Of a DNA stretch of 64,000 nucleotides, positions 9,109 to 18,544 are shown piece after piece. Made by a program: the position numbers and the translations under genes. Each line of letters begins with the position of its first letter. Positions within the stretch are counted from its first letter, which is position 1. Location: the NCBI GenBank assembly GCA_022690815.1, contig JALCZJ010000005.1, forward strand, positions 1 through 64,000, given 5' to 3'. This DNA comes from Ferrimicrobium sp. (GTDB taxonomy: Bacteria > Actinomycetota > Acidimicrobiia > Acidimicrobiales > Acidimicrobiaceae). Below the pieces are notes generated by a model that saw only the letters and a program-made list of their open reading frames with translations, was not told where the DNA came from and ran no database searches.

Positions 9109-10626
9109 TCATTGGGCGAGCGATGGCAACGGGGCGAAAGCTCCAATCTCGCCGCTGGCCACCAGTTCGGTTGCAGCTTCGATATCGGGCGCCATGAAGT
9201 GGTCGACGTCATAGTGAGGGACGACCTCGCGCAACCGGCCAATCACCTGCTGGAGTTGAGGGCTGGTCTCGACCGGGGCTCTTAGCTCGATGCCCTGTAC
9301 GGCAGCGAGGAGTTCGATACCGACGATCGTGGCAACGTTACGCGCCAATGGCCCTAGACGCCGTGCAGCGAAGGTCGCCATTGAGACGTGATCCTCCTGA
9401 TTAGCAGACGTCGGAAGCGAATCAACCGATGCCGGATGCGCAAGGCTCTTGTTTTCAGAGGCGAGCGCAGCAGCGCTCACATGCGCGATCATGAAGCCAG
9501 AATTGACTCCCCCATTCTTGACAAGAAATGGCGGTAAGCCGCTCAGCGTTGCATCGATCAGAAGTGCAATACGGCGTTCTGCGATACCCCCTACTTCGCT
9601 AGCGGCGATGGCAAGAAAATCACTTGCCATAGCGACGGGCTCGGCGTGGAAATTACCGCCAGAGAGCACCTCTTGGGTTCCAGTAAAAACCAGTGGATTG
9701 TCAGAAACGCCGTTAGCTTCGGTCAACAACGTTCCCCCGCACCACTGCAGTGTGTCAAAGACCGGACCCATCACCTGCGGTTGGCAACGCAAGCTGTACG
9801 GATCTTGGACTTTCTCACAGTCCTGGTGCCACTGGGTGATACCAGAGCCTTCAAGCAGGGTACGGTAGGCAGCCGCAACCACTGCCTGGAGATGATGACC
9901 ACGCACCGCCTGGATCCTAGGATCGAAGGGGACGACCGACCCCGCTGCGGCATCGACACTCAATGCCCCGGTTACCACTGCGGCTCTGGCCACGCGATCG
10001 ATGGCCAAGAGTCCTTCGATGGCCAATGCGGTGGAGACCTGCGTTCCATTGAGGAGGGCTAAACCCTCCTTCGGCTGGAGGGTGATCGGTGAACGCCCGA
10101 GGAGCGAAAGAGCCTCTGACGCAGGCATGCGTGATCCGCGTACTCGAACCTCGCCGATGCCGAGGAGGACGGCCGCGAGGTGCGCCAGCGGGGCGAGATC
10201 CCCCGATGCACCCACCGAACCCTGGGACGGAATAATGGGCAAGACATCGTGGGTGAGCAGGTCGATGAGGGCCTCGAAAACCTCGGGTGTCACGCCTGAA
10301 TACCCTTGGGCCAGACTTGCAATCTTGAGTAGCAGCACCATGCGCACCACCGCATCCCCCAGGGGCTCGCCGACACCAACAGCGTGCGATAGGACGAGGT
10401 TACGTTGCAACAGCAACAACTCGGACGGGGGAATCTGCGTATTGGCCAAACGGCCAAACCCAGTGTTGATCCCATAGGCCGGATCGGTGGCCTCAGCGAT
10501 GGTAGCTACGGTGGCCGCGGAGGTCCTGATGGTATCCCATGATCGGGTTGGCAGGGTGAGTTTATTAACTCCATCCCTGACCATCAACAGCTGCTCGTAG
10601 GTGAGCGAACCTGGTTCAATCTCCAT
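9109..10626 (-). CDS. hutH: Histidine ammonia-lyase
   Basis: 505 residues, the normal length. The enzyme removes ammonia from L-histidine to give urocanate, the first step of histidine breakdown. The Ala-Ser-Gly triad that cyclises into the MIO prosthetic group is at residues 140-142 in GSVGASGDLAPLAH. The substrate-loop tyrosine is in YGINTGFG (about 51). The ATG at 10626 follows GAAGGGA. A longer frame to 10719 adds 31 unrelated residues. No other hut gene (urocanase, imidazolonepropionase) is nearby, so the rest of the pathway must be elsewhere. A tyrosine- or phenylalanine-type lyase is possible, but the GDLAPLAH context favours histidine. Confidence 0.9.
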   Translation of the reverse strand: MEIEPGSLTYEQLLMVRDGVNKLTLPTRSWDTIRTSAATVATIAEATDPAYGINTGFGRLANTQIPPSELLLLQRNLVLSHAVGVGEPLGDAVVRMVLLLKIASLAQGYSGVTPEVFEALIDLLTHDVLPIIPSQGSVGASGDLAPLAHLAAVLLGIGEVRVRGSRMPASEALSLLGRSPITLQPKEGLALLNGTQVSTALAIEGLLAIDRVARAAVVTGALSVDAAAGSVVPFDPRIQAVRGHHLQAVVAAAYRTLLEGSGITQWHQDCEKVQDPYSLRCQPQVMGPVFDTLQWCGGTLLTEANGVSDNPLVFTGTQEVLSGGNFHAEPVAMASDFLAIAASEVGGIAERRIALLIDATLSGLPPFLVKNGGVNSGFMIAHVSAAALASENKSLAHPASVDSLPTSANQEDHVSMATFAARRLGPLARNVATIVGIELLAAVQGIELRAPVETSPQLQQVIGRLREVVPHYDVDHFMAPDIEAATELVASGEIGAFAPLPSLAQ

Positions 10627-10786
10627 TGGTGATCCCTTCGTTCTGTGGCGAGGCTGTAGTGCTTGCATGAAATCTGATGGATGTGCGGTTGTTATCGACC
10701 CCGATGACCAGGCAGCCAAAGGAGTGATGGCCGCACAGGCTTACCCACGTCGTTCGTCTCTTTGTGATCAGGGTAGCATCGAATGC

Positions 10787-11296
10787 CTATTCTTTGCCAT
10801 CCAAGCTGCGCCGATATCCAAGGAGCTTGACCTGTGGTAATGTGAGATCTCGCTCGGGAACCCGAACGAAACCCATTCGTTCATACAGCCGCTGAGCCTG
10901 GACCATCTGTACATTCGTATGTAGTGATACCGCATGCTTCTGGTTAGCTCTGGCTTGATCGAGACAGGCTGTGACCAGCGCTCGACCCGCTCCATGACGC
11001 TGTACCTTGGGATCAACGCCAAGCATCCGAATGCCGGCCTCGCCAACTTGGAGCCCCTCCGCGTATTCGGATGCTTCATCAAGCACGAGCGTCACTGAAC
11101 CAATAAGCCGCTCGCCCAGGAAGCAACCAAGGACTGGCACCTGCGAAAGCCGAGCACCAACGTCTGCGACGTAATGCAGATAACCCTCTTCGCTCGACTC
11201 TCCTTCGGGATAGATCTGGCGATACGCCGCCAACAATACGGCACTCGCTTGTGGGGCCTCCGCTTGTCGAAGCTGTCGAACCATCAGCGTATCCAT
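10787..11296 (-). CDS. GNAT family N-acetyltransferase
   Basis: 169 residues. The start is the ATG at 11296, with AAGGAGGT well placed; a GTG one codon earlier sits too close. The GNAT fold is visible: an N-terminal helix region, strands ending in GSVTLVLD, the acetyl-CoA pyrophosphate loop QRHGAGRALV (about 108-117) after IRMLGVDP, and the C-terminal pattern VQMVQAQRLYERMGFVRV. Such enzymes move an acetyl group from acetyl-CoA to an amine; the acceptor cannot be inferred. It is divergent from the S51 peptidase and separated from hutH by 160 bases. Confidence 0.85.
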   Translation of the reverse strand: MDTLMVRQLRQAEAPQASAVLLAAYRQIYPEGESSEEGYLHYVADVGARLSQVPVLGCFLGERLIGSVTLVLDEASEYAEGLQVGEAGIRMLGVDPKVQRHGAGRALVTACLDQARANQKHAVSLHTNVQMVQAQRLYERMGFVRVPERDLTLPQVKLLGYRRSLDGKE

Positions 11297-11368
11297 CACG
11301 ACCTCCTTGCGTCTTAGAACGTGTGTATGCCCGCGGGACCTACACCCTTTGCTACCTACACTAGAGCT

Positions 11369-12094
11369 ATGTCAACCCAAGAACCAACGATCCTTGCCAC
11401 CTCTGGTGGGCTCATGCGTGGTGGACGCACGGAGATGGCGTTCGCCCCCTTGCTCAAGTATGCACTGGCACTCAGTGGTGCCAGCAAACCCAAGTTGCTC
11501 TACGTCGGTACCGCCATGGGAGACGATTCCGCTATCGCAGCTCGGATGATCGAGGCCGGGCGAGCCGCTGGGGTCCCAGTTGATCTGCTGAAACTCTATC
11601 CAATGCCAAACGTCGATGACCCCCTGGCTTGGGTACTCGATCACGATGTGGTTTGGGTCGGAGGAGGAAGCGTAGCCAACTTGTTGGCGCTCTGGCGCTT
11701 GCACGGTCTCGACGATGTCCTGACGCAAGCATGGCACCAAGGAATCGTCCTTGCGGGTGTCTCAGCGGGTTCGCTCTGCTGGCATAGCGGAGGCACGACC
11801 GACTCCTTCACCCCTCGGCTCTCCCCGGTCACCAACGGGCTCGGCCTGCTTCCCTACTCCAATGGCGTCCACTATGACTCCGAAGAGCGTCGGCGACCGC
11901 TGTTTCAGCGGCTGATCGCCGAGCGTGTGTTACCCGACGGCTACGCCACCGAGGACGGCACTGGCCTTGTCTTTCACGGTACCCAACTTGTCGAAGCAGT
12001 GGCCGAGATCCCGGGCAAGCAGGCCTACTCAGTGCGACTCGACGGAGATAGCGTTCAAGAAGAGCCTCTCGCCACACGCCTCCTCCAAGCCTAA
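11369..12094 (+). CDS. Peptidase S51 family (dipeptidase E-like)
   Basis: 241 residues from the ATG at 11369; an in-frame start at 11321 adds only an unlikely leader. The serine-nucleophile elbow GVSAGSLCW is near residue 130, after the glycine-rich WVGGGSVANLLALW, both typical of S51 peptidases. The N-terminal ILATSGG is the usual first strand. Related enzymes cleave Asp-Xaa dipeptides or act on cyanophycin; the substrate here is not known. No signal peptide is present, so it acts in the cytoplasm. The ribosome site is weak, and a CTAGAGCT just before the ATG may be a promoter element, so a short leader is possible. Confidence 0.85.
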   Translation: MSTQEPTILATSGGLMRGGRTEMAFAPLLKYALALSGASKPKLLYVGTAMGDDSAIAARMIEAGRAAGVPVDLLKLYPMPNVDDPLAWVLDHDVVWVGGGSVANLLALWRLHGLDDVLTQAWHQGIVLAGVSAGSLCWHSGGTTDSFTPRLSPVTNGLGLLPYSNGVHYDSEERRRPLFQRLIAERVLPDGYATEDGTGLVFHGTQLVEAVAEIPGKQAYSVRLDGDSVQEEPLATRLLQA

Positions 12095-12210
12095 GGTTCG
12101 CAACGACAACCCGCCGACCTTGTCCTAATCGAGACTCATGGCGCTATCACGAGGCAAGAGTTTGGTACCTGGCCGCTGTTGTTACGCAACCACGCCTCAG
12201 ATACCATCCT

Positions 12211-12234
12211 GGCACCGTCCGCTTAGGCGGTGCC
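12211..12234 (-). terminator. Hairpin at the tal stop codon
   Basis: GGCACCG (12211-12217) and CGGTGCC (12228-12234) form a perfect 7-bp stem around ten bases. The hairpin straddles the stop codon of the transaldolase gene. No clear T tract follows, so the call as terminator of the polyphosphate/sugar operon is tentative. Confidence 0.35.
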
Positions 12235-13302
12235 CTTGAGTTTACGCCCTACTGAGTCGACCAACGTATTCCAGTCAGCGGTAAAGCTCTGAGCTCCGTT
12301 GACCTGAAGCTCATCAGCGAGCTGCTCGATATCGAGCCCCGCCTCTTCAAGGCGGGCAATCGTCGCCTCTGACTTAGCAAGCGCGTCATCAAGCACCGAA
12401 GAAATCTCGCCGTGATCGTCAAAAGCCAGCAGCGTCGTCTCTGGCATGGTGTTCACCGTTCCAGGCGCAGCTAAGGCAGACACGTAGAACGTGTCCGAGA
12501 AGGCGGGGTCCTTGGTCGAGGTGGAGGCCCATAACACGCGCTGCATCCGATCGGCACCGTTGCAGAGATCCTGACAACGGTCGGTCGCAAGTATCTGTTG
12601 ATGGGCTGCCCAGATTGATTGCATGACGGCCAAGCCGGTCTGTTGTTGCAGCTGGGGCGGCAGCTTCGGGTTGGCAGCGGAATCCCAACGAGAGACGAAG
12701 ACCGAGGCAACTGAGGGAACATCCAAATCCAAGCCAGCGCGTTGGCGAAGTTCGAGACCGTCAAGAAAAGCCGTCGCCGCAGCAACATAATGCTTAAGGC
12801 CAAAAAGCAGGGTCACGTTGACACCGATGCCATCGGCGATAAGATCCCGAATCGCTTGGCATCCAGCCTCGGTGCCCGGCACCTTGATGAGCACATTCTC
12901 GAGATCGAAGCGCGCACGCAATCGACGGGCCCAGGACATGGTCTCAGGAACCGAGTTGGCATACTCTGGAGGTACCTCGATGGATACAAAGCCATCTCGA
13001 TGACCGCTTCGCTCCCAAGCCTCTCGTAGCAGGTTCGCTGCGTCCGTGAGGTCGACGATCGCCAGCTCGTAGATCATGTCCTCGGCCTCGTGCACGCCCT
13101 TGGCCACAAAACGATCAAGCGCCCCATCGTAATCATTCGAATGGCCAATCGCATGGGCCAAAATAGATGGGTTCGACGTGAGACCGGTGATGCCGACATC
13201 ATGCACATAGTGAGCTAACGTACCCGAATCGATCAACTGCCGTGAAATCGAGTCCAACCAGACACTTTGCCCGAGCTTTGCGAGCGAACGTACTCCATGC
13301 AT
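12223..13302 (-). CDS. tal: Transaldolase
   Basis: 359 residues, the length of the actinobacterial/cyanobacterial-type transaldolase. It moves a dihydroxyacetone unit from sedoheptulose 7-phosphate to glyceraldehyde 3-phosphate in the non-oxidative pentose phosphate pathway. Motifs seen are GITGLTSNPSILAHAI near residue 40 and the Schiff-base lysine in NVLIKVPGTEAG (about 140), followed by GVNVTLLFGLKHY. Its ATG shares one base with the transketolase stop (TAATG), so translation is coupled. It is the last gene of the minus-strand run ppk-CYTH-ppx-pgi-tkt-tal. Confidence 0.95.
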   Translation of the reverse strand: MHGVRSLAKLGQSVWLDSISRQLIDSGTLAHYVHDVGITGLTSNPSILAHAIGHSNDYDGALDRFVAKGVHEAEDMIYELAIVDLTDAANLLREAWERSGHRDGFVSIEVPPEYANSVPETMSWARRLRARFDLENVLIKVPGTEAGCQAIRDLIADGIGVNVTLLFGLKHYVAAATAFLDGLELRQRAGLDLDVPSVASVFVSRWDSAANPKLPPQLQQQTGLAVMQSIWAAHQQILATDRCQDLCNGADRMQRVLWASTSTKDPAFSDTFYVSALAAPGTVNTMPETTLLAFDDHGEISSVLDDALAKSEATIARLEEAGLDIEQLADELQVNGAQSFTADWNTLVDSVGRKLKGTA

Positions 13303-15287
13303 TATTTACCTCCAATGATGGTTTTGATGGTCTCAACGACCTCGTCGGTGCTGAACCCAAAGGCCTCAAGCACCTCATCTTTGCGGCCGGAGGCACCAAA
13401 GGTACGCATTCCGATAACCGAATCAACGAATTCGTACCAGCCAAACGGCGACGCAGCCTCGATGGCGATCTTCGGTGCGTGGCCCAGGAGCTCCGTACGT
13501 TCGGCGTCTGGCCTCTGACGCAGTAACTCAAGCGATGGGACCGAGACGACGGCGGCCTCAACCCCACCTTGGGCGAGGACATCAGCCGCATCGAGGGCGA
13601 GGCTCACCTCGGAGCCGGTCGCAACCAAGGTAACATCGTTACCGCCGCGAAGTCGGTACCCGCCGAGGGATTTTTGATCGATCTTGGCTGCCACCGGCAA
13701 CACCGGTAGGCCCTGCCGTGACAGCACGAGCACGGTCGGACCCTCCGAACGTCCGATACCGAAGGCGACACAGGCCGCGGTCTCGTTCGCATCTGCTGGC
13801 CGCAATACCACGATGCCCGGCATAGCCCGCAAACCAGCCAGCTGCTCAACCGGTTGATGCGTGGTGCCGTCCTCGCCGAGTGCGATGGAATCATGCGTGA
13901 AGATGAACATCGTCTGCAGCTCCATAATCGCGGAAAGTCGCAAGGCGGGCTTCAGGTAGTCAGAAAACACGAAGAACGTGCTTGCAAATGGCAGGAACCC
14001 ACCGTGGGCCGCAATACCATTCGTGATGGCGGCCATCGCGTGTTCGCGGATCCCAAAATAGATATCGCGACCTGCGTAGCTGGGCCACATCACCTCTCCA
14101 GCAAGCTTGGTCTCTGTCGAGCTCTCGACGTCGGCAGCTCCACCGACGATCTCAGGGAAGTGTTCCGCGCCAGCACGCAGGGCTGCACCGAGCGCCACTC
14201 GGGTTGAGACCGTCGTTTGATCAGAGAAGTCAGGCAACGCAAATGATCCCTGGCCAAGCTTTCCATCGAGAACCCGTCGCGCAAACTCCTTGAACCTAAC
14301 CGGGTCGCGTGACGAAGCCAACTGACAGGTGGCCTCCCACGCGGCGTACCCGGAGTCACGATCCGGACGCCATGCGGCGTAGGCCTCGCTAGGCACAACG
14401 AATGGGGCGTGGGGCCACTTGAGCTGCTCACGCGTCGCCAGTACGGCTTCAGCACCCAACGCTGCCCCATGGGCACGATGATCGTCATGATACGGGCTAC
14501 CCATCCCGATGTGCGAGTTCATGATCACCAAGGTCGGTTGTCCCCGGGTCTTGGTGGCCTCTGCCAACACGGCATCGACTTGAGCAAAGTCATCAACATC
14601 GGTAATCCTCAAAACCCGAAAGCCATAGGCCAGGTACCGCGTTGCAACCTCTTCGTCAAACGAGAGCGCACTGGGCCCATCGAGGGTAACGAGGTTGGAG
14701 TCGTAGAGGACCGTCAGCTTCTCCAGCCTCAGATGGCCCGCCAGCGAGGAGGCCTCAGAGGCGATCCCCTCCATCATGTCCCCATCTCCACAAAGCACCC
14801 AAGTGCGATGATCGACGACGGTGGCTCCTTCGACGTTAAATTGCTCGGCCGCCATTCGCTCAGCGAGCGCCAGCCCTACCGCGTTGGCCACTCCTTGTCC
14901 GAGTGGACCAGTGGTGACCTCGACACCGGGGGTCATCCCACGCTCGGGGTGACCAGGGCATCGTGACGGATACCGTCGAAATCGCTGCAGATCCTCGAGC
15001 GTCAGATCGTAGCCATTGAGGTGCAGTGCTCCATAGAGCAGCATCGAAGCATGCCCTCCGGAGAGGACGAAGCGGTCACGGTCCGCCCAATCCGGACGGC
15101 TGGGGTCATGCCGCAGAAACCGCGTGAAGAGCCGGTAGATGACGGGGGCCATCGCCAGCGGCGTCCCCGGGTGGCCCGAATTCGCCAGCTCCACGGCATC
15201 AACGGCGAGAAATCGCAGCGCATTGGATGCGACGTCGTAGACGTCCGGACTTCGTAGGCCACCAAAATCGTTCTTCTGCTCACTCAT
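13302..15287 (-). CDS. tkt: Transketolase
   Basis: 661 residues, full length. This thiamine-diphosphate enzyme transfers two-carbon ketol units between sugar phosphates. It shows the N-terminal ANSGHPGTPLAMAP, catalytic histidines in LSGGHASMLLYG, the thiamine-diphosphate and magnesium motif GDGDMMEGI (about 160) and the pyrimidine-domain motif FGIREHAMAAITNGI. The ATG overlaps the pgi stop by four bases (ATGA), and the stop overlaps the tal start, so the three genes are translationally coupled. 1-deoxyxylulose-5-phosphate synthase is excluded by the overall domain order and length. Confidence 0.96.
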   Translation of the reverse strand: MSEQKNDFGGLRSPDVYDVASNALRFLAVDAVELANSGHPGTPLAMAPVIYRLFTRFLRHDPSRPDWADRDRFVLSGGHASMLLYGALHLNGYDLTLEDLQRFRRYPSRCPGHPERGMTPGVEVTTGPLGQGVANAVGLALAERMAAEQFNVEGATVVDHRTWVLCGDGDMMEGIASEASSLAGHLRLEKLTVLYDSNLVTLDGPSALSFDEEVATRYLAYGFRVLRITDVDDFAQVDAVLAEATKTRGQPTLVIMNSHIGMGSPYHDDHRAHGAALGAEAVLATREQLKWPHAPFVVPSEAYAAWRPDRDSGYAAWEATCQLASSRDPVRFKEFARRVLDGKLGQGSFALPDFSDQTTVSTRVALGAALRAGAEHFPEIVGGAADVESSTETKLAGEVMWPSYAGRDIYFGIREHAMAAITNGIAAHGGFLPFASTFFVFSDYLKPALRLSAIMELQTMFIFTHDSIALGEDGTTHQPVEQLAGLRAMPGIVVLRPADANETAACVAFGIGRSEGPTVLVLSRQGLPVLPVAAKIDQKSLGGYRLRGGNDVTLVATGSEVSLALDAADVLAQGGVEAAVVSVPSLELLRQRPDAERTELLGHAPKIAIEAASPFGWYEFVDSVIGMRTFGASGRKDEVLEAFGFSTDEVVETIKTIIGGK

Positions 15288-16939
15288 GTAGGTCGTCCTC
15301 TCATATGTCGGTAACGCAAGACCAAGTCAGCGGTGGAGGCATCGACGGTGTCCAGCGCTGGGGACTCTGGGGCGCCGAGCATCGGCACCAGCTCCGAGGC
15401 CAACTCCTTGCCGAGTTCAACACCCCATTGGTCGAAGGAGTCGATCCCCCAAATCACCCCTTGGGTGAACACGCTGTGCTCGTAGAGGGCGATGAGCGCA
15501 CCGAGCACCTCTGGTGTGAGGCGTTGAGCAAGGATCGTGGTAGTTGGACGATTCCCGGGCATGCGCCGTGATGCACGCTGCTTGAGCGGAACACCAAGGG
15601 CTTCGAGCTCGGCATCGTTGCGTCCGAACGCAAGCGCCCGTGTCTGGGCCAGTCCATTGGCAAACAACATGTCTTGTTGTGCGTCTGGGCCTCCAAGCGG
15701 CTCTCCAAAGAGAATGAAATCTGCCGGCACAAGGAGCGTGCCTTGATGCAGCAGCTGATAGAAGGCGTGTTGACCGTCGGTACCGGGCTCACCCCAATAA
15801 ATAGCACCCGTACCATAGTCGACGGTGGTACCATCGATGCGCACCGACTTGCCGTTGGATTCCATGGTGAGTTGTTGGAGATAGGCAGGGAACCTCGCGA
15901 GTCGCTCGCTATAGGGCAAAACTGCTTGCGATTGGGCCCCAAAAAAGTTTCGATACCAAACCGACAAGAGGCCCATGATGACAGGAGCATTCTTGGCGAA
16001 TGGCGCTTGACGGAAGTGTTCGTCAACCGTGGCGAAGCCATGAAGGAACGATCGGAACCGTTCTGGCCCAATGGCCAACATGATCGAAAGTCCTACCGCG
16101 GAATCCACCGAGTACCGGCCACCGATAAAATCCCAGAATCCGAACATATTCTGAGGATCGATGCCGAACTCGCGCACCCCAGCCTCGTTGGTAGAGACGG
16201 CCACGAAATGCTTTTCGATGGCATCCGGGTGGTCGCTGAGGGCTTGAGAGATCCATTGGCGAGCGGCCTTGGCATTGGTTAATGTTTCGAGCGTGCCAAA
16301 GGTCTTCGACACGACCACGAATAATGTGGTCTCAGGGTCATTGCGTTCGAAGATAGACGCGATGGCGACAGGGTCGATGTTCGAGACAAAATATGTCGAT
16401 CGGGACTTGTCAGCGAAGTCGTACAAGGCGACCGTAACCATCTCAGGGCCAAGATCTGACCCTCCGATACCGATATTGACGACGGAGGTGAAGGGCTTGC
16501 CGGTCGCGCCAACCCGTACGTTAGAACGGATCGAGCGGGCGAAGGCCTCCATCCGCTGGAGGACATCCTCGACCTCGCGGTCCACATCAATACCGTCGAT
16601 CGGTGCCGTGATCTGGGCACCGTGGCGCAGGGCCGTATGCAGAACTGCTCGATCCTCGGAGACGTTGATATGATCTCCTCGCAGCATTGCCTTGATAGCC
16701 TCTGGAAGGAAACGGGCCTCAGCAAGGGCTATCAGCCGCGCGAGGGTCTCCGTGGTAATGAGCTGTTTGGAAAAGTCCAGATACAGTGGACCAACCTCGG
16801 CGCTAGCCCAGCTAAGTCGTCGATTATCTTGGGCAAAGAGTTGGCGCAAATCGGTGCGCTTGATCGTTGCAGCGTGTTCAGTGAGCGCGCTCCATTGGGG
16901 TAATTGCTTTGGCGAAACCCCAGCAACCGGATACGGCAC
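15284..16939 (-). CDS. pgi: Glucose-6-phosphate isomerase
   Basis: 551 residues, full length. It interconverts glucose 6-phosphate and fructose 6-phosphate. The two family signatures are present: VNIGIGGSDLGPEMV (about 150) and GVIWGIDSFDQWGVELGKEL near the C-terminus, with the SNGKSV region between them. The GTG at 16939 follows GGAGGGAAATTC. It begins 32 bases after the exopolyphosphatase gene and overlaps tkt, so it appears to be part of one long transcript with ppk. This would feed fructose 6-phosphate to the next two gene products. Confidence 0.96.
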   Translation of the reverse strand: MPYPVAGVSPKQLPQWSALTEHAATIKRTDLRQLFAQDNRRLSWASAEVGPLYLDFSKQLITTETLARLIALAEARFLPEAIKAMLRGDHINVSEDRAVLHTALRHGAQITAPIDGIDVDREVEDVLQRMEAFARSIRSNVRVGATGKPFTSVVNIGIGGSDLGPEMVTVALYDFADKSRSTYFVSNIDPVAIASIFERNDPETTLFVVVSKTFGTLETLTNAKAARQWISQALSDHPDAIEKHFVAVSTNEAGVREFGIDPQNMFGFWDFIGGRYSVDSAVGLSIMLAIGPERFRSFLHGFATVDEHFRQAPFAKNAPVIMGLLSVWYRNFFGAQSQAVLPYSERLARFPAYLQQLTMESNGKSVRIDGTTVDYGTGAIYWGEPGTDGQHAFYQLLHQGTLLVPADFILFGEPLGGPDAQQDMLFANGLAQTRALAFGRNDAELEALGVPLKQRASRRMPGNRPTTTILAQRLTPEVLGALIALYEHSVFTQGVIWGIDSFDQWGVELGKELASELVPMLGAPESPALDTVDASTADLVLRYRHMRGRPT

Positions 16940-16971
16940 GAATTTCCCTCCGATCCATTGATGACTCCAGC

Positions 16972-18519
16972 CTAGACGGGACCGTCGGCACCCCCGACGT
17001 TGGTAATTGCGACCCGAAGCTCTCGGTCAAACAGGGATTCGAGCAACCGACGCTTCCTTCGCAACGCATAGAGTTCGGCCCCCAGATCAGTCGTGGCGCT
17101 GATGGAGAGCTCCAGCGACGAGGGATGCACCTTGCAACGAAGCGAGCGAATCAGCTGTTGGTGGGACCGATCCAGAGCATCAGCCAAACGCACCAGGGCT
17201 GTCGCTACCTTGATCTCGTGTACATCGATCTCGTCGAGCTCTTTGGCGATCGAAATCTCCCCTTTGGTATGGGATCCGATCACGTGAGCGATGATCTCGA
17301 TCTCACGCCGCGAGAACCCCCGCGGGGGCGACGCCGTAACCAGGTATTGCCCGTGACGATCGTGGTTATCACGGCTGATAAAGGCTCCAATGTCGTGCAA
17401 CAGGGCAGCTACTTGGAGACGCTCACGAGCTTGCCCTGAGAGCCCATGCAAGACGGCGAGATCGTCAAAGAGTCGACATGCCAGATCGGCCACAAACGTC
17501 GCGTGGGCCTCATTGCCCCGATATCGCTGCAACAACTCCCGCACCGATCCATGCCTCAGCTCTGATGGGTCGACCGAGAATGCGAAGTGCTCCTGGCTTG
17601 CAGCCTCGCGCAGCACAATACCTTCACGAAGTGCCCAAGAACACAGCCAGACTTCGTCGACGGCGACGGCATCAAGGATGGCCATGAGAATATTGGCACC
17701 AAATCCAACGGTCGCGGCTCGTCGGTCATCGATCCCTTTGAGGCTTGGCCGGTCGCTGATGGGAGTGGCAAGAATCGCCGAACAGGCCCCGAGCAGCGAT
17801 TGGCGGCTGACCAAGCGGGCCAAAAGTCCATCATCGAGTTCATCGCGCTCGCTGTCGAGCGAGAGCGCGAGACGGCCAATGGCATTCATCGTCCCACTGG
17901 TGAGGATTAGCCGAGTGGGCAAATAATTAGCCAGTGTCGACAGCGGCTCGTTGAGCTCATGCGCAAGGTAGGTTCTCACCCTTTGATCGCCGTCATCATC
18001 GCCAAATCTGGCTCGCAAGCGTCCGACGCCGAGCCTGAGGCTACGGGCTGCAATCAGCTGCCGCTGGTCACCAAGCATCAGCTCCAGACTTCCCCCACCG
18101 AGGTCGACACCCAACACGGGCCGTGAACCGAGATGACAGGCAGCGCGTATGGCATCAAAGATGAGTGTTGCCTCTTCGTGACCACTGATCACCTGAACAT
18201 CAATACCGGTTTTCGTCGCGATCGCATCGATGAGCTCCTGGGTGTTTTCAGCATCTCGGAACGATGCTGTCGCCTTGGCAACCACGACGTTAGCGCCAAA
18301 ACGCTCAGCAATGATGGAAAATCGAGCAACGGTGCTGACCGCGGCCTCGATGCTTTCGTCGGGGAAATATCCCTCGCGATAGACGACCTCGCCAAGACGC
18401 AGCATCTCACGCTCTTTCGCAATCGGCTCAAGCGTGAGATCGGGTCGCACCTTCACCACCGCGAGGTGAAATGAATTCGAACCAAGGTCTATTGCTGCAA
18501 CGACGACATCAGCGGCCAT
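16972..18519 (-). CDS. Ppx/GppA family phosphatase with C-terminal HD region
   Basis: 515 residues from the ATG at 18519; the frame extends to 18627 but that part overlaps the CYTH gene. The actin-like fold starts with VVAAIDLGSNSFHLAVVKV and the second phosphate-binding loop is LGVDLGGGSLELML (about 128-141). The C-terminal half carries an HD-type helical domain (AALLHDIGAFISRDNHDRHG). Enzymes of this family remove terminal phosphate from polyphosphate or convert pppGpp to ppGpp. Its place just after ppk and a CYTH gene favours polyphosphate. Domain set and length resemble the long Ppx form rather than the short actinobacterial Ppx1/2. Confidence 0.9.
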   Translation of the reverse strand: MAADVVVAAIDLGSNSFHLAVVKVRPDLTLEPIAKEREMLRLGEVVYREGYFPDESIEAAVSTVARFSIIAERFGANVVVAKATASFRDAENTQELIDAIATKTGIDVQVISGHEEATLIFDAIRAACHLGSRPVLGVDLGGGSLELMLGDQRQLIAARSLRLGVGRLRARFGDDDGDQRVRTYLAHELNEPLSTLANYLPTRLILTSGTMNAIGRLALSLDSERDELDDGLLARLVSRQSLLGACSAILATPISDRPSLKGIDDRRAATVGFGANILMAILDAVAVDEVWLCSWALREGIVLREAASQEHFAFSVDPSELRHGSVRELLQRYRGNEAHATFVADLACRLFDDLAVLHGLSGQARERLQVAALLHDIGAFISRDNHDRHGQYLVTASPPRGFSRREIEIIAHVIGSHTKGEISIAKELDEIDVHEIKVATALVRLADALDRSHQQLIRSLRCKVHPSSLELSISATTDLGAELYALRRKRRLLESLFDRELRVAITNVGGADGPV

Positions 18520-18544
18520 GCTGGGTGACCTCACGGTAGTGGCT

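Noticed and set aside
9109-10626. Part of a hut operon
   Set aside because: No urocanase, imidazolonepropionase or formiminoglutamate gene lies beside it.
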